A stretch of DNA of 64,000 nucleotides. It comes from Neoarius graeffei (taxonomy: Eukaryota; Chordata; Actinopteri; Siluriformes; Ariidae). This document shows, piece by piece, positions 1 through 23,542 of this stretch; position 1 is the first letter of the stretch; every line of letters begins with the position of its first letter. The translations under genes were made by a program, and so were the position numbers. The notes below the pieces were generated by a model. The model did no database searches and was not told the origin of the DNA. It saw only the letters and a program-made list of their open reading frames with translations. Location: assembly GCF_027579695.1 (NCBI RefSeq), contig NC_083578.1, forward strand, positions 1,938,768-2,002,767, in the 5' to 3' direction.

Positions 1-1517
1 TCCTTCCTTCATTTCTTCTCTTTTCTTGTTTTTTTATGCCTAAGAAATTGAACACTACATGTTTCATGTTCCATGTTTAATTTTTTTGATGTGGTTTTGA
101 TCTAGTTAGTTAGATAGTGATTATATGCCCAAAATGCCCATAGTGATTATATTATGCCCAAAATGCCTCTGTCTCCAACTGTCTTACTGGAACTCACAAG
201 TTTACAGTCTTCACAGGACACCATGGACTGCACAGGACAAGTCTACCTCAAGGACTATGGACACGGCGATGATACGATACGGTGCTCTCAGTGCTACGAC
301 TCCGTCATACCCCTGAGACCAAAAGGGGGACTGTAGGTATCATACCGCCATCTTGTGTCAGAACTACAATTCCCAGTCCACTTCCGTGTGACCTACGTCA
401 CGCGTGGGCGGGATCATCTACGTCATCATACAAGGAAACATAAAACAATGGGACAACGCTTCCATCTTTGCTCTCTCACGTCTGGCTTCCGATGGATCTG
501 GATGTATAAAGAGGCGCGCTCTCCACCCCAAAAAGACGTCTTCTTTCTTGCAAGATCCATCACTCAGCGCGATTTTCCTTCTTACCCTTGGCAAAGGTAA
601 ACTCTAGAGTCGCGCGATCTTTAAACTCAACCTGAGTTACAACCGGTTTACTTGCATTAGAAGTGACGTCACGACTGCAGCCCAGGCAGTTAAAAGTTAA
701 GAAGCGATTGAATCCTTTTTAACTCAAAGCGCTGTACATCTTATTCTGATCAGAGACTTTTCCTCACGAACGCTGAGGTTCGGACCAAGAACCCTCTGCT
801 TTCCACGGGAACCACCCAAGTGCTCCGTTCGACCCGAAAGTTTCTCCGCCTCCATCACGAGCGGCTCACGTGCTCCCACGGCGAGGCCCGAGACTACACC
901 GGCGAATAGTTCTTCATATCTTGCTAAAGGCAGGATTAAGTAAGATTTTGGCATTTGGGCATAATTAGGATAGTCTTAGGAATTTGCTTTTATTTGAAAT
1001 AGTGTGAATTTAAACCCAGGTTTATTGTTACACTGTTGAACACGCAGCGTGTTGATTTATTTTGGTTCTATGTTCTCTCAATTGTTTAATAGATAGGCTG
1101 CGCATGCTTCTCTCTTTTATTCTTTACTACTAACATATAGTTCTCATTATTATACATCTTGATGTCATTAAGATTTCAGTGGATTCAGTATGGTTATGAG
1201 CTAGTGGGTTAGCTACAGCTTCGCTTTTGTCTGCTTAGCAACACAAAGCTAATCAAGGCCTACCATGTGCTCAGCAAGCCATCAGGCCTAACAAACACAC
1301 TTTAGCTAGGCTATAGGGCCTTTCACAAACACATACTAGCAACACAAGGCTAATCTAGGCCTCCACCACGTGTAGTTAGCTACACGAGGCTAAACACAGA
1401 GCTAATCCTTTGTTCTGTTTAGATAACATTCTTTTGTTTAGCTACCAACAAGCTAGGCCTCCACCACGTGTAGTTAGCTACACGAGGCTAAACACATGGT
1501 CAAGTCCTTCACACTCC

Positions 1518-1558
<41 letters not shown>

Positions 1559-1647
1559 TTCACTGCTTGTATATATTGATTTATCTTTTTATCTTTGTAT
1601 AATAAATTCATTTATTAAACAAACTGTGTTTATTTGTGTGAACAACA
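1..1647 (+). mobile_element. 3' end of an LTR retroelement (internal tail plus one LTR)
   Basis: A purine-rich tract at about 321-331 (AAAAGGGGGAC) directly precedes a TG dinucleotide at 332, the usual polypurine-tract/LTR junction. The following 1.3 kb has LTR-like features: a TATA-like GTATAAAGAGGCG near 505, a GC-rich transcribed leader, and AATAAA-type signals near 1600, with a possible CA end near 1647. A stretch of about 45 bp (GGCCTCCACCACGTGTAGTTA core) is duplicated at about 1359-1403 and 1456-1500. No polymerase domain, 5' LTR or target-site duplication is visible in the window, so the exact right border and the superfamily (Gypsy-like or ERV-like) are unknown. Confidence 0.4.
1510..1558. 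repeat. (CT)n(CA)n microsatellite
   Basis: Compound CT then CA dinucleotide run inside the putative LTR. Confidence 0.9.
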
Positions 1648-1779
1648 TCTGAAGTCCCCAATTTTCTCAAAGAATTCAAAAAGGGTGCAAATGTTATATA
1701 ATATGGTAAGTGATCTTAATAATTTGGAAATGTACCATAATTTAGCTGTTTGGTAATTTATTATTAAGCACCAGGATTA

Positions 1780-1990
1780 ATGGTATGATTCACTAAATGA
1801 TTCCCTAAATGATTCATTGAACGATTCCCTAAATGATTCATTGAACGATTCACTGAACGATTCACTTCAAATGAGAGTGATTCTATGGTATGATTCAATT
1901 CAAACGAGTCAAATTAAATGATTCAATGGGATTGATTCATTTTAATTATTGACCTTCAAAATTTAATGAGACTGATTTAACGAGATTGAT
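1780..1990. repeat. degenerate short tandem repeat, ATGATTCA/CGATTC type
   Basis: About 200 bp of irregular reiterations of ATGATTC, ACGATTC and TGATTCA, such as ATGATTCATTGAACGATTC around 1812-1845. No coding potential; the family is not recognised. Confidence 0.5.
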
Positions 1991-2052
1991 CACTTAATAT
2001 CAATAATTAACTGATTGCACCCACACTTTCACAGTTAGTAGATAATCCCAAC

Positions 2053-2428
2053 ATCTCATTCTCATTATCTGTAGCCGCTTTATCCTGTTCTACAGGGTCG
2101 CAGGCGAGCTGGATCCTATCCCAGCTGACTACGGGTGAAAGGCGGGGTTCACCCTGGACAAGTCGCCAGGTCATCACGGGGCTGACACATAGACACAGAC
2201 AACCATTCACACTCACATTCACACCTACGCTCAATTTAGAGTCACCAGTTAACCTAACCTGCATGTCTTTGGACTGTGGGGGAAACCGGAGCACCCGGAG
2301 GAAACCCACGCGGACACGGGGAGAACATGCAAACTCCACACAGAAAGGCCCTCGCCGGCCACAGGGCTCGAACCCGGACCTTCTTGCTGTGAGGCAACAG
2401 CGCTAACCACTACACCACCGCGCCACCC
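2053..2428 (-). mobile_element. tRNA-headed SINE, copy 1
   Basis: Full-length copy, about 375 bp, of the dominant SINE of this window. In element sense it begins GGCGGCACGGTGGTGTAGTG, carries a B-box-like GGGTTCGAGCCC, has a conserved GC-rich body and ends in an ATGAGATGAGA-type simple tail. It lies downstream of the hnf1a 3' end. Recurrent 100-150-aa open frames in all copies are by-products of the repeat and not genes. Confidence 0.9.
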
Positions 2429-2809
2429 ACTTTCCCTCCCTATTAAGTTTTAAAATATTTAATTATAAAGTTTGAAAATTGTTTTCTGAATGCACAGATG
2501 TAATTACTCTCAGTTCGAATTCCAGCTGCCACTGATGTCACGCAGGGCCTCAGAGCCGACCAATCAATAGCGCGGATGCACTCTACGACCTCCATCACTC
2601 TCTTACTTCCTCCTTCTTTCTCTCCTTCTGTTTTATTTTATTCTGTAAATCTTCTGCTTTCTTACTTTCATTTTTCTCTCTTTCTAATATCACGTGACCT
2701 CAAGCCTCGAGTTAGCTCAGTTAGCATAATCCTGTAACCTCATGCTCGCAGTAAGCTCGTGTTGAGCCGTAGGTGCAGGAAATGTCTCAAACACAGCGAA
2801 CAAACAAAC

Positions 2810-15469
<12,660 letters not shown>

Positions 15470-15477
15470 TACCCAGC

Positions 15478-15512
<35 letters not shown>

Positions 15513-15572
15513 CACTAGAGGTTTCTAAAGTAACAGGGTGTAATTGTTCACCCCATTAATGGTTTGGTTCAA

Positions 15573-15599
<27 letters not shown>

Positions 15600-15603
<4 letters not shown>

Positions 15604-16260
15604 TTCTCTCCCCCACAGGTTGATTTAATTTAGTTTTTGGGTTTTGGGCCACACAGTTATCAGTTCATAGGCAACAGTTTTATTTAGTTCAGGATTCTCT
15701 TTTAGGCAATATTTTGGTTCAGGTCTGTGTCTTTTGGGCCACAGCTTAGTTCAGAACTGTAATTTGGGCAAAATAGTTTGGATTTATGTCTTCTGGGTCA
15801 TAGTTTAACTCAACCTATTGTATTAGGGTCACAGTTTGATTTTGGGCTCTGCCTTCTGGGCCACATTTTGGTCAGGCCTGTCTTCTGGGCCATGGTTTGG
15901 TTCAAGCTTCTGACTTTTGGACTATAGTATAATATAGTAACCTCAGTTTTTTTGGGCAATAGTCTTGTTCTGGCCTTTGTCTTTTTGCAGCACAGTCTGG
16001 TTCAAACCTTTGTCTTTTGGGTCACATTTTGTTTTGAGCCTGTTTCTTTGGCCCTAGGTTTGATTCAGACCTCAGGTTTTTAGACCATGGTCTCAAGCTT
16101 CTGTCTTTTGGGTCACAGTTTGGTTCAGGTCTTGGCCTTTTCAGTTGAGGTGAGCAATGGTTTCGTAAAGTTCTTGGGTTTTGGAAAACCATTTGATGTA
16201 TTTTCATGTTGTGTATTTGGGCCTTGGGTTCAGTCCTCATTTTGGACCACATTTCTAGTA
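15600..16260. repeat. irregular repeats of TTTTGGGCCACAGTTTGGTTCA type
   Basis: Roughly 30-50-bp degenerate reiterations containing TGGGCCACA/GGTCACAG and TTGGTTCAG across about 600 bp upstream of hnf1a. No coding content is evident. Confidence 0.5.
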
Positions 16261-16389
16261 CATAGCAAAATCCCCAGTGTTGAATTAACACCCAGAGTGT
16301 TGATTTAACACCCTACTGTGTTTATATAGGTCCAATTGGACACAAATTAACTCTGAAAGTGTTAATTCAACACTGAGGAATTTGCTGTG
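16261..16389. mobile_element. 129-bp MITE with TA target duplication
   Basis: Termini CATAGCAAAATCCCCAGTGT and, reverse-complemented, CACAGCAAATTCCTCAGTGT, flanked by TA (16259-16260 and 16390-16391). The TGTTGAATTAACAC stretch recurs as inverted arms. Non-coding Tc1/mariner-type MITE. Confidence 0.8.
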
Positions 16390-16781
16390 TAACACCTTTG
16401 TGTTTGGTCCACAGTCTGGGTCTGTTTTATTTGTCTGTTTTATAAGCACACTATATGATGACCTCACAGTTAGAGATTAAAAATAAAGTGGCCTTTTAAA
16501 TTATGGTTATTAACACGGATCTTGATGATAAAAGCTCCACTGCTGCTGTACTTGTACGTTCTGTAGGTTAATACCCGTAATCTGGAAGCATGTTGTTTAC
16601 ATTGCATGCGCTGTGAACCAGACTGTGGACTGAAGAACCATGGATTTCAGTTTCAGCTCAAAACCAATAAAGCCCCTTAAGCAATTAAATTACGCAAACA
16701 TCAATACAAAAACACACAACACAAACACACTCATTGTGTATATGAGGTTCTGAATAAACTCACTGAACCAGCAGATATCTA

Positions 16782-18050
16782 CAACCCCAAATCAGAAAAA
16801 GTTGGAACAGTGTGGAAAACACAAATAAAAAAAGAAAGCAGTGATTTTTCTAAACATACTTTTTTCTTGTATTTCATTGCAGACAGAATGAACCCAAGAT
16901 ATTTCATGTTTTGTTGCTCAACTTCATTTAATTTGTTAATATACATCTATTCTTGTGTTTCAGACCTGCAACACATTCCAAAAAAAAGTTGGGACAGGGA
17001 AATTTTGGGCGAGTAATGAAGTAAAACAATTAAATAACGATATAATGTGAAACAGGTGACTGTCATCATGATTTGATACAAAATCAGTATCCAGGAAAGG
17101 CCGAGTCTTTGAGGAGTAAAGATGAGCCGAGGATCTCCAGTTTGTCAACAAATGTGTGAGAAAATTATTGAAAAATTTGAAAACAATGTTCCTCAAAGAA
17201 AGATAGGAAGGGATTTAGATATTTCATTCTCTATGGTGCATAATATCATTAAAACATTCAAGAAATCTGGAGGAATTTCAGTGCATAAAGGGCAAAGGGC
17301 TCAAGCCTAATCTGAACCCCCGTGATCTCCGATCCCTCAGATGGCATCAAGAACCGTCATTCATCTACAGCTGATAGAACCACATGGGCTCGGGATGACT
17401 TTGGGAATCCGTTGATAAACTACAATATGGAGTTCCATCCACAAACACCAGTTAAAACTTTACTGTGCAAAAAGGAAGCCTTATGTTAATGGTGTCCAGA
17501 AGCGACATTAGGCTCGGAGGCATCTGGGATGGACCATCACACAGTGGGAACGTGTAAAACATCATATAATGTGCTGTTCTCATCTCATTATCTGTAGCCG
17601 CTTTATCCTGTTCTACAGGGTCGCAGGCGAGCTGGATCCTATCCCAGCTGACTACGGGCGAAAGGCGGGGTTCACCCTGGACAAGTCGCCAGGTCATCAC
17701 AGGGCTGACACATAGACACAGACAACCATTCACACTCACATTCACACCTACGCTCAATTTAGAGTCACCAGTTAACCTAACCTGCATGTCTTTGGACTGT
17801 GGGGGAAACCGGAGCACCCGGAGGAAACCCACGCGGACACGGGGAGAACATGCAAACTCCACACAGAAAGGCCCTCGCCGGCCACGGGGCTCGAACCCAG
17901 GACCTTCTTGCTGTGAGGCGACAGCGCTAACCACTACACCACCGTGCCGCCTAATGTGCTGTTCTGTTGCAAATAATATTTAAAAGTCATTGTTTTGACT
18001 TTTAATTTAAATTTCAACATACCGTCCCAACTTTTTCTGATCTGGGGTTG
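16782..18050 (+). mobile_element. Tc1-like transposon C, internally deleted and split by a SINE
   Basis: Ends CAACCCCAAATCAGAAAAAG and CTTTTTCTGATCTGGGGTTG, flanked by TA. An open frame at 17122-17310 retains only the N-terminal helix-turn-helix (KIIEKFENNVPQRKIGRDLD); the catalytic part is missing. The family is related to elements D and E by its CAACCCCAA termini. SINE copy 4 interrupts it. Confidence 0.88.
17581..17951 (-). mobile_element. tRNA-headed SINE, copy 4 (inside Tc1 C)
   Basis: Flanked by 14-bp duplication TAATGTGCTGTTCT at 17567-17580 and 17952-17965, proving it is younger than the Tc1 element it splits. Confidence 0.95.
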
Positions 18051-18297
18051 TAGATCAACTTTGAATTTGTCAACACACAAAGGGATACACACAAAATGTG
18101 GATCAGAAACAGTGTGTGTGCTGCTGAATAAACACACCATACACACATTGAAGACAGGAGAGACATAAACCGTGAGACACACACACACAGAGTGCTGCTA
18201 TATATATGCGTGTGTGTGGCTCACAGTTAACATATGGAAAGGTGAACGCAATAATCATTATTGTAGTTCCTTCCTCACACCCAAGGTCGCACAAGGT

Positions 18298-18328
<31 letters not shown>

Positions 18329-18894
18329 TCGTATTCACCTGTGTGCCACCGTATGCTCTGTTTATCCGTTTTAACACGTCCGGTGAGGACTCGTAGCCAC
18401 TTTTCCTAGTCTTCTCTCGTGTCTCCACTTCTGCCGGCTGTTGTTTTGCTTTCAAAGGTGATTTTTCTCGCTTTGCTCTCCCCCTCCTCCCTCTCTCTCT
18501 CTCTCTTTCTCTCTCTCTGTGTCTCTGTGTGTCACGCTGAACTTTGCCCCCGTCTCCCTCCATTCCAAGTTTGGGCCAGAGTTCAGAGTCTAACTGCGAC
18601 CCTTAAAGTGGAAAAAAGGACGTCTCTCTCTCTCACACACACACACACCTACATGGCTACAGCTTCAAACACTCCAGGGACCGGACACTACATAAATAAT
18701 AATATTCCAGTGGAATTAGAAGCAGGCAGCAATAGTAAGCTAGCTAACAAAATCAATATCCATATAAAAATATCAATATCTAAATAAAAAGTAAATATTT
18801 ACTAAGTGATTATTTAGTGTGGAACAACAGCATCTCTCTCCACCAGGTATGCGCTACAACAGACCTCAGGATTCAACACATCCTGATGGGTGGG

Positions 18895-19735
18895 ATTTAC
18901 TCCTGGTAATTACTAATGATGGCCACTAGGTGGTGTTTTTTTAACTTTTCATCATTAAAGGTTATGTAAATAAATCAATTAATACAATATAAATATCCAA
19001 CAGGGGCGGCACGGTGGTATATTGGTAAGCACTGTCGCCTCACAGCAAGGTTCTGGGTTCGAGCCCCGTGGCCGGCGAGGGCCTTTCTGTGCGGAGTTTG
19101 CATGTTCTCCCCGTGTCCGCGTGGGTTTCCTCCGGGTGCTCCGGTTTCCCCCACAGTCCAAAGACATGCAGGTTAGGTTAACTGGTGACTCTAAATTGAG
19201 CGTAGGTGTGAATGTGAGTGTGAATGGTTGTCTGTGTCTGTGTGTCAGCCCTGTGATGACCTGGCGACTTGTCCAGGGTGAACCCCGCCTTTCGCCCGTA
19301 GTCAGCTGGGATAGGATCCAGCTTGCCTTCGACCCTGTAGAACAGGATAAAGCGGCTACAGATAATGGATGGATAAATATACAACATAAATGTAAAGATG
19401 GACACGAGATGGTGTTTATCATTCGTAATTACTAAGACTAGCCCACTAGGTGCTCACCTCAGTTAACAATGACCACTAAATTGTGTTTACTGCTGGTATT
19501 TACAAACAAATGGCACTAGGTGGTGTCCAATGTTGACAGATACTAGGATGACCAAAGTGGTGTTTCCCCACTTGTAAGTACTACCAATGGTCAACCAAAC
19601 AGTGTTTACCACTGGTACCTAATAATGATGGCCACAAGACAGTTTTTACCACTGGTAGCTACTAGTGACCATCAGGCGGTGTTTAGCACAGGTAAACACC
19701 TGTGTAAACACATCATTTACCACTAATGATGACCA
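18895..19735. repeat. degenerate precursor units of the 40-bp minisatellite
   Basis: Irregularly spaced variants of CTGGTAATTACTAATGATGG and GGCCACTAGGTGGTG occur about every 50-60 bp, for example near 18902, 19490, 19610, 19665 and 19735. They look like diverged units next to the homogenised array. Confidence 0.75.
19003..19372 (+). mobile_element. tRNA-headed SINE, copy 5
   Basis: Complete copy with near-perfect 14-bp duplications ATAAATATCCAACA (18989-19002) and ATAAATATACAACA (19373-19386), inserted among the degenerate minisatellite units. Confidence 0.92.
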
Positions 19736-20894
19736 CTAGGTGTTGTTTACCTCTGGTAATTACTAACGGTGGCCACTAGGCGGTGTGTGTGACTGGTAAT
19801 TACTAACACTGGCCACTAGGCAGTGCGTGTGACTGGTAATTACTAACACTGGCCACTAGGCGGTGCGTATGACTGGTAATTACTAACACTGACCACTAGG
19901 CAGTGCGTGTGACTGGTAATTACTAACACTGACCACTAGGCGGTGCGTATGACTGGTAATTACTAACACTGACCACTAGGCGGTGTGTGTGACTGGTAAT
20001 TACTAACACTGGCCACTAGGCAGTGCGTGTGACTGGTAATTACTAACACTGGCCACTAGGCGGTGCGTATGACTGGTAATTACTAACACTGACCACTAGG
20101 CGGTGCGTATGACTGGTAATTACTAACACTGACCACTAGGCGGTGCGTATGACTGGTAATTACTAACACTGACCACTAGGCGGTGTGTGTGACTGGTAAT
20201 TACTAACACTGGCCACTAGGCAGTGCGTGTGACTGGTAATTACTAACACTGGCCACTAGGCGGTGCGTATGACTGGTAATTACTAACACTGGCCACTAGG
20301 CGGTGTGTGACTGGTAATTACTAACACTGGCCACTAGGCGGTGTGTGACTGGTAATTACTAACACTGGCCACTAGGCAGTGCGTGTGACTGGTAATTATG
20401 AACACTGGCCACTAGGCGGTGTGTGACTGGTAATTACTAACACTGGCCACTAGGCAGTGCGTGTGACTGGTAATTACTAACACTGACCACTAGGCGGTGT
20501 GTGTGACTGGTAATTACTAACACTGGCCACTAGGCAGTGCGTGTGACTGGTAATTACTAACACTGGCCACTAGGCGGTGCGTATGACTGGTAATTACTAA
20601 CACTGACCACTAGGCAGTGCGTGTGACTGGTAATTACTAACACTGACCACTAGGCGGTGCGTGTGACTGGTAATTACTAACACTGGCCACTAGGCGGTGT
20701 GTGACTGGTAATTACCAACACTGGCCACTAGGCGGTGTGTGACTGGTAATTACTAACACTGGCCACTAGGCGGTGTGTGACTGGTAATTACTAACACTGG
20801 CCACTAGGCAGTGCGTGTGACTGGTAATTATGAACACTGGCCACTAGGCGGTGTGTGACTGGTAATTACTAACACTGGCCACTAGGCGGTGTGT

Positions 20895-21272
20895 CTCATC
20901 TCATCTCATTATCTGTAGCCGCTTTATCCTGTTCTACAGGGTCGCAGGCGAGCTGGATCCTATCCCAGCTGACTACGGGTGAAAGGCGGGGTTCACCCTG
21001 GACAAGTCGCCAGGTCATCACAGGGCTGACACATAGACACAGACAACCATTCACACTCACATTCACACCTGCGGTCAATTTAGAGTCACCAGTTAACCTA
21101 ACCTGCATGTCTTTGGACTGTGGGGGAAACCGGAGCACCCAGAGGAAACCCACGCGGACATGGGGAGAACATGCAAACTCCACACAGAAAGGCCCTCGCC
21201 GGCCACGGGGCTCGAACCCGGACCTTCTTGCTGTGAGGCGACAATGATAACCACTACACCACTGTGCCGCCC
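20895..21272 (-). mobile_element. tRNA-headed SINE, copy 6 (inside minisatellite)
   Basis: Flanked by AGGCGGTGTGT and AGGCGGTGCGT, both from the satellite unit. It shares private differences with copy 7 (GACAATGATAACC for GACAGCGCTAACC; CGGACATGGGGAG for CGGACACGGGGAG). Confidence 0.95.
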
Positions 21273-21716
21273 GAGGCGGTGCGTATGACTGGTAATTACT
21301 AACACTGACCACTAGGCGGTGTGTGTGACTGGTAATTACTAACACTGGCCACTAGGCGGTGCGTATGACTGGTAATTACTAACACTGACCACTAGGCAGT
21401 GCGTGTGACTGGTAATTACTAACACTGACCACTGGGCGGTGCGTATGACTGGTAATTACTAACACTGACCACTAGGCGGTGCGTGTGACTGGTAATTACT
21501 AACACTGTCCACTAGGCGGTGCGTGTGACTGGTAATTACTAACACTGGCCACTAGGCGGTGTGTGACTGGTAATTACCAACACTGGCCACTAGGCGGTGT
21601 GTGACTGGTAATTACTAACACTGGCCACTAGGCAGTGCGTGTGACTGGTAATTATGAACACTGGCCACTAGGCGGTGTGTGACTGGTAATTACTAACACT
21701 GGCCACTAGGCAGTGT

Positions 21717-22093
21717 CTCATCTCACCTCATTATCTGTAGCCGCTTTATCCTGTTCTACAGGGTCGCAGGCAAGCCGGATCCTATCCCAGCTGACTACGG
21801 GTGAAAGGCGGGGTTCACCCTGGACAAGTCGCCAGGTCATCACAGGGCTGACACATAGACACACAACCATTCACACTCACATTCACACCTGTGGTCAATT
21901 TAGAGTCACCAGTTAACCTAACCTGCATGTCTTTGGACTGTGGGGGAAACCGGAGCACCCGGAGGAAACCCACGCGGACATGGGGAGAACATGCAAACTC
22001 CACACAGAAAGGCCCTCGCCGGCCATGGGGCTCGAACCCAGGACCTTCTTGCTGTGAAGCGACAATGATAACCACTACACCACTGTGCCGCCC
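21717..22093 (-). mobile_element. tRNA-headed SINE, copy 7 (duplicate of copy 6)
   Basis: Same orientation, same 3' junction (GCCGCCCGAGGCGGTGCGTA) and the same private variants as copy 6, so most likely a segmental duplicate within the array and not an independent insertion. Confidence 0.93.
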
Positions 22094-22203
22094 GAGGCGG
22101 TGCGTATGACTGGTAATTACTAACACTGACCACTAGGCGGTGTGTGTGACTGGTAATTACTAACACTGACCACTAGGCGGTGTGTGCGACTGGTAATTAC
22201 TAA

Positions 22204-22835
22204 GGCAGCTGGGCCATAGAAGGTTCACGCTGCACGCTGCATGCTGCACGCTACACGTTCACGTGAAGAACCGGACCCTGGGCCATTAAACTTCATGCTT
22301 GGATGTTCACGTGTTGCGTCTGTTCTACTTTGACCGAGTAACCAACAATATGGACTCTTCGGATGACGACGATTGCCTCATTCTGCTTTTACTGAGACAG
22401 AGGAAGAGAAAAAGGAACAGAATTTGGAGCCGAGAACACTTCCTTCTGAGAGAAACCCGTGGTGAATTTCACCGAACATTCTATAATCTGCTTGACAATC
22501 CCGATGAAGAACTATTTTTCAATTATACCATTCAATTATATTTTTTCTGAAGTTTTCCCCTGAAAGCATAGTTATCTCCCTAGACCCGTTCTGATTGGCT
22601 GGCGCGGCGGTGACCGCATGCATTGACTGGAATTTCCATCTTCACGCCTAGAAAAAAGTGTGCATGTTCATTTCTCGCTTCACGCGTGAAGTGTGCAGCG
22701 TGCAGCGTGCAACGTGAACGCCGTTCTATGGTCCAGAGCAAGTCATGCTACGTTTGTCCACTTTTCTTTACATGCGTGTAGCGTGTAGCGTGCAGCATGC
22801 AGCGTGCAGTGTGAACCTTCTATGGCCCAGCTGCC
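22204..22835 (+). mobile_element. PIF/Harbinger-like element with TAA target duplication
   Basis: About 54-bp inverted repeats begin GGCAGCTGGGCCATAGAAGG and end in the complement, flanked by TAA at 22201-22203 and 22836-22838, the 3-bp duplication typical of PIF/Harbinger. A short frame (22329-22550; MDSSDDDDCLILLLLRQRKR, later FHRTFYNLLDNPDEELFF) resembles the N-terminus of Harbinger-type nucleases but lacks the catalytic domain, so the copy is non-autonomous. The inverted repeats contain CACGCTGCATGCTGCACGC sub-repeats. Confidence 0.88.
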
Positions 22836-23542
22836 TAACACAGGCCACTATGCAGTGCGTGTGACTGGTAATTACTAACACTGGCCACTAGGCGGTGCGT
22901 ATGACTGGTAATTACTAACACTGACCACTAGGCAGTGCGTGTGACTGGTAATTACTAACACTGACCACTAGGCGGTGCGTATGACTGGTAATTACTAACA
23001 CTGACCACTAGGCGGTGCGTGTGACTGGTAATTACTAACACTGGCCACTAGGCGGTGTGTGACTGGTAATTACCAACACTGGCCACTAGGCGGTGTGTGA
23101 CTGGTAATTACTAACACTGGCCACTAGGCGGTGCGTATGACTGGTAATTACTAACACTGACCACTAGGCGGTGCGTGTGACTGGTAATTACTAACACTGG
23201 CCACTAGGTGGTGTGTGACTGGTAATTACCAACACTGGCCACTAGGCGGTGTAGGCAGTGCGTGTGACTGGTAATTACTAACACTGGCCACTAGGCAGTG
23301 CGTGTGACTGGTAATTACTAACACTGGCCACTAGGCAGTGCGTGTGACTGGTAATTACTAACACTGGCCACTAGGCGGTGCGTATGACTGGTAATTATGA
23401 ACACTGGCCACTAGGCAGTGCGTGTGACTGGTAATTACTAACACTGGCCACTAGGCGGTGCGTATGACTGGTAATTATGAACACTGGCCACCAGGCAGTG
23501 TGTGACTGGTAATTACTAACACTGGCCACTAGGCGGTGTGTC

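Larger units (their letters stand above)
19736..23542. repeat. 38/40-bp minisatellite array, about 60 units
   Basis: Head-to-tail units with core GACTGGTAATTACTAACACT followed by GGCCACTAGGCGGTGYGT. Most units are 40 bp; a second class lacks two bases (38 bp). The array occupies about 2.4 kb in four blocks (19736-20892, 21273-21716, 22094-22203, 22836-23542), separated by SINE copies 6 and 7 and a Harbinger-like element. Each unit contains GGTAATTACTAAC, close to the HNF1 consensus, and CCACTAGGCGGTG, resembling a CTCF core. It lies 4.3-8.1 kb upstream of the hnf1a start. Unit variants (GGCCACT or GACCACT; GCGTGTG, GCGTATG or GTGTGTG) alternate in a way that suggests block duplication. Confidence 0.97.

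Noticed and set aside
2007-2339. Recurrent 100-160-aa open frames ([18 protein letters not shown] type) at 2007, 4275, 13147, 17452, 19022, 20896, 37002, 58093 and 61784
   Set aside because: They are translations of the same SINE in both strands; identical in every copy and tied to the repeat, not genes.
22299-22550. 83-aa ORF as a host gene
   Set aside because: Lies wholly between Harbinger-type inverted repeats and resembles only the N-terminus of a transposase.
19736-23542. CRISPR-like array of 40-bp units
   Set aside because: Units are contiguous tandem copies without unique spacers, in a vertebrate genome; it is a minisatellite.
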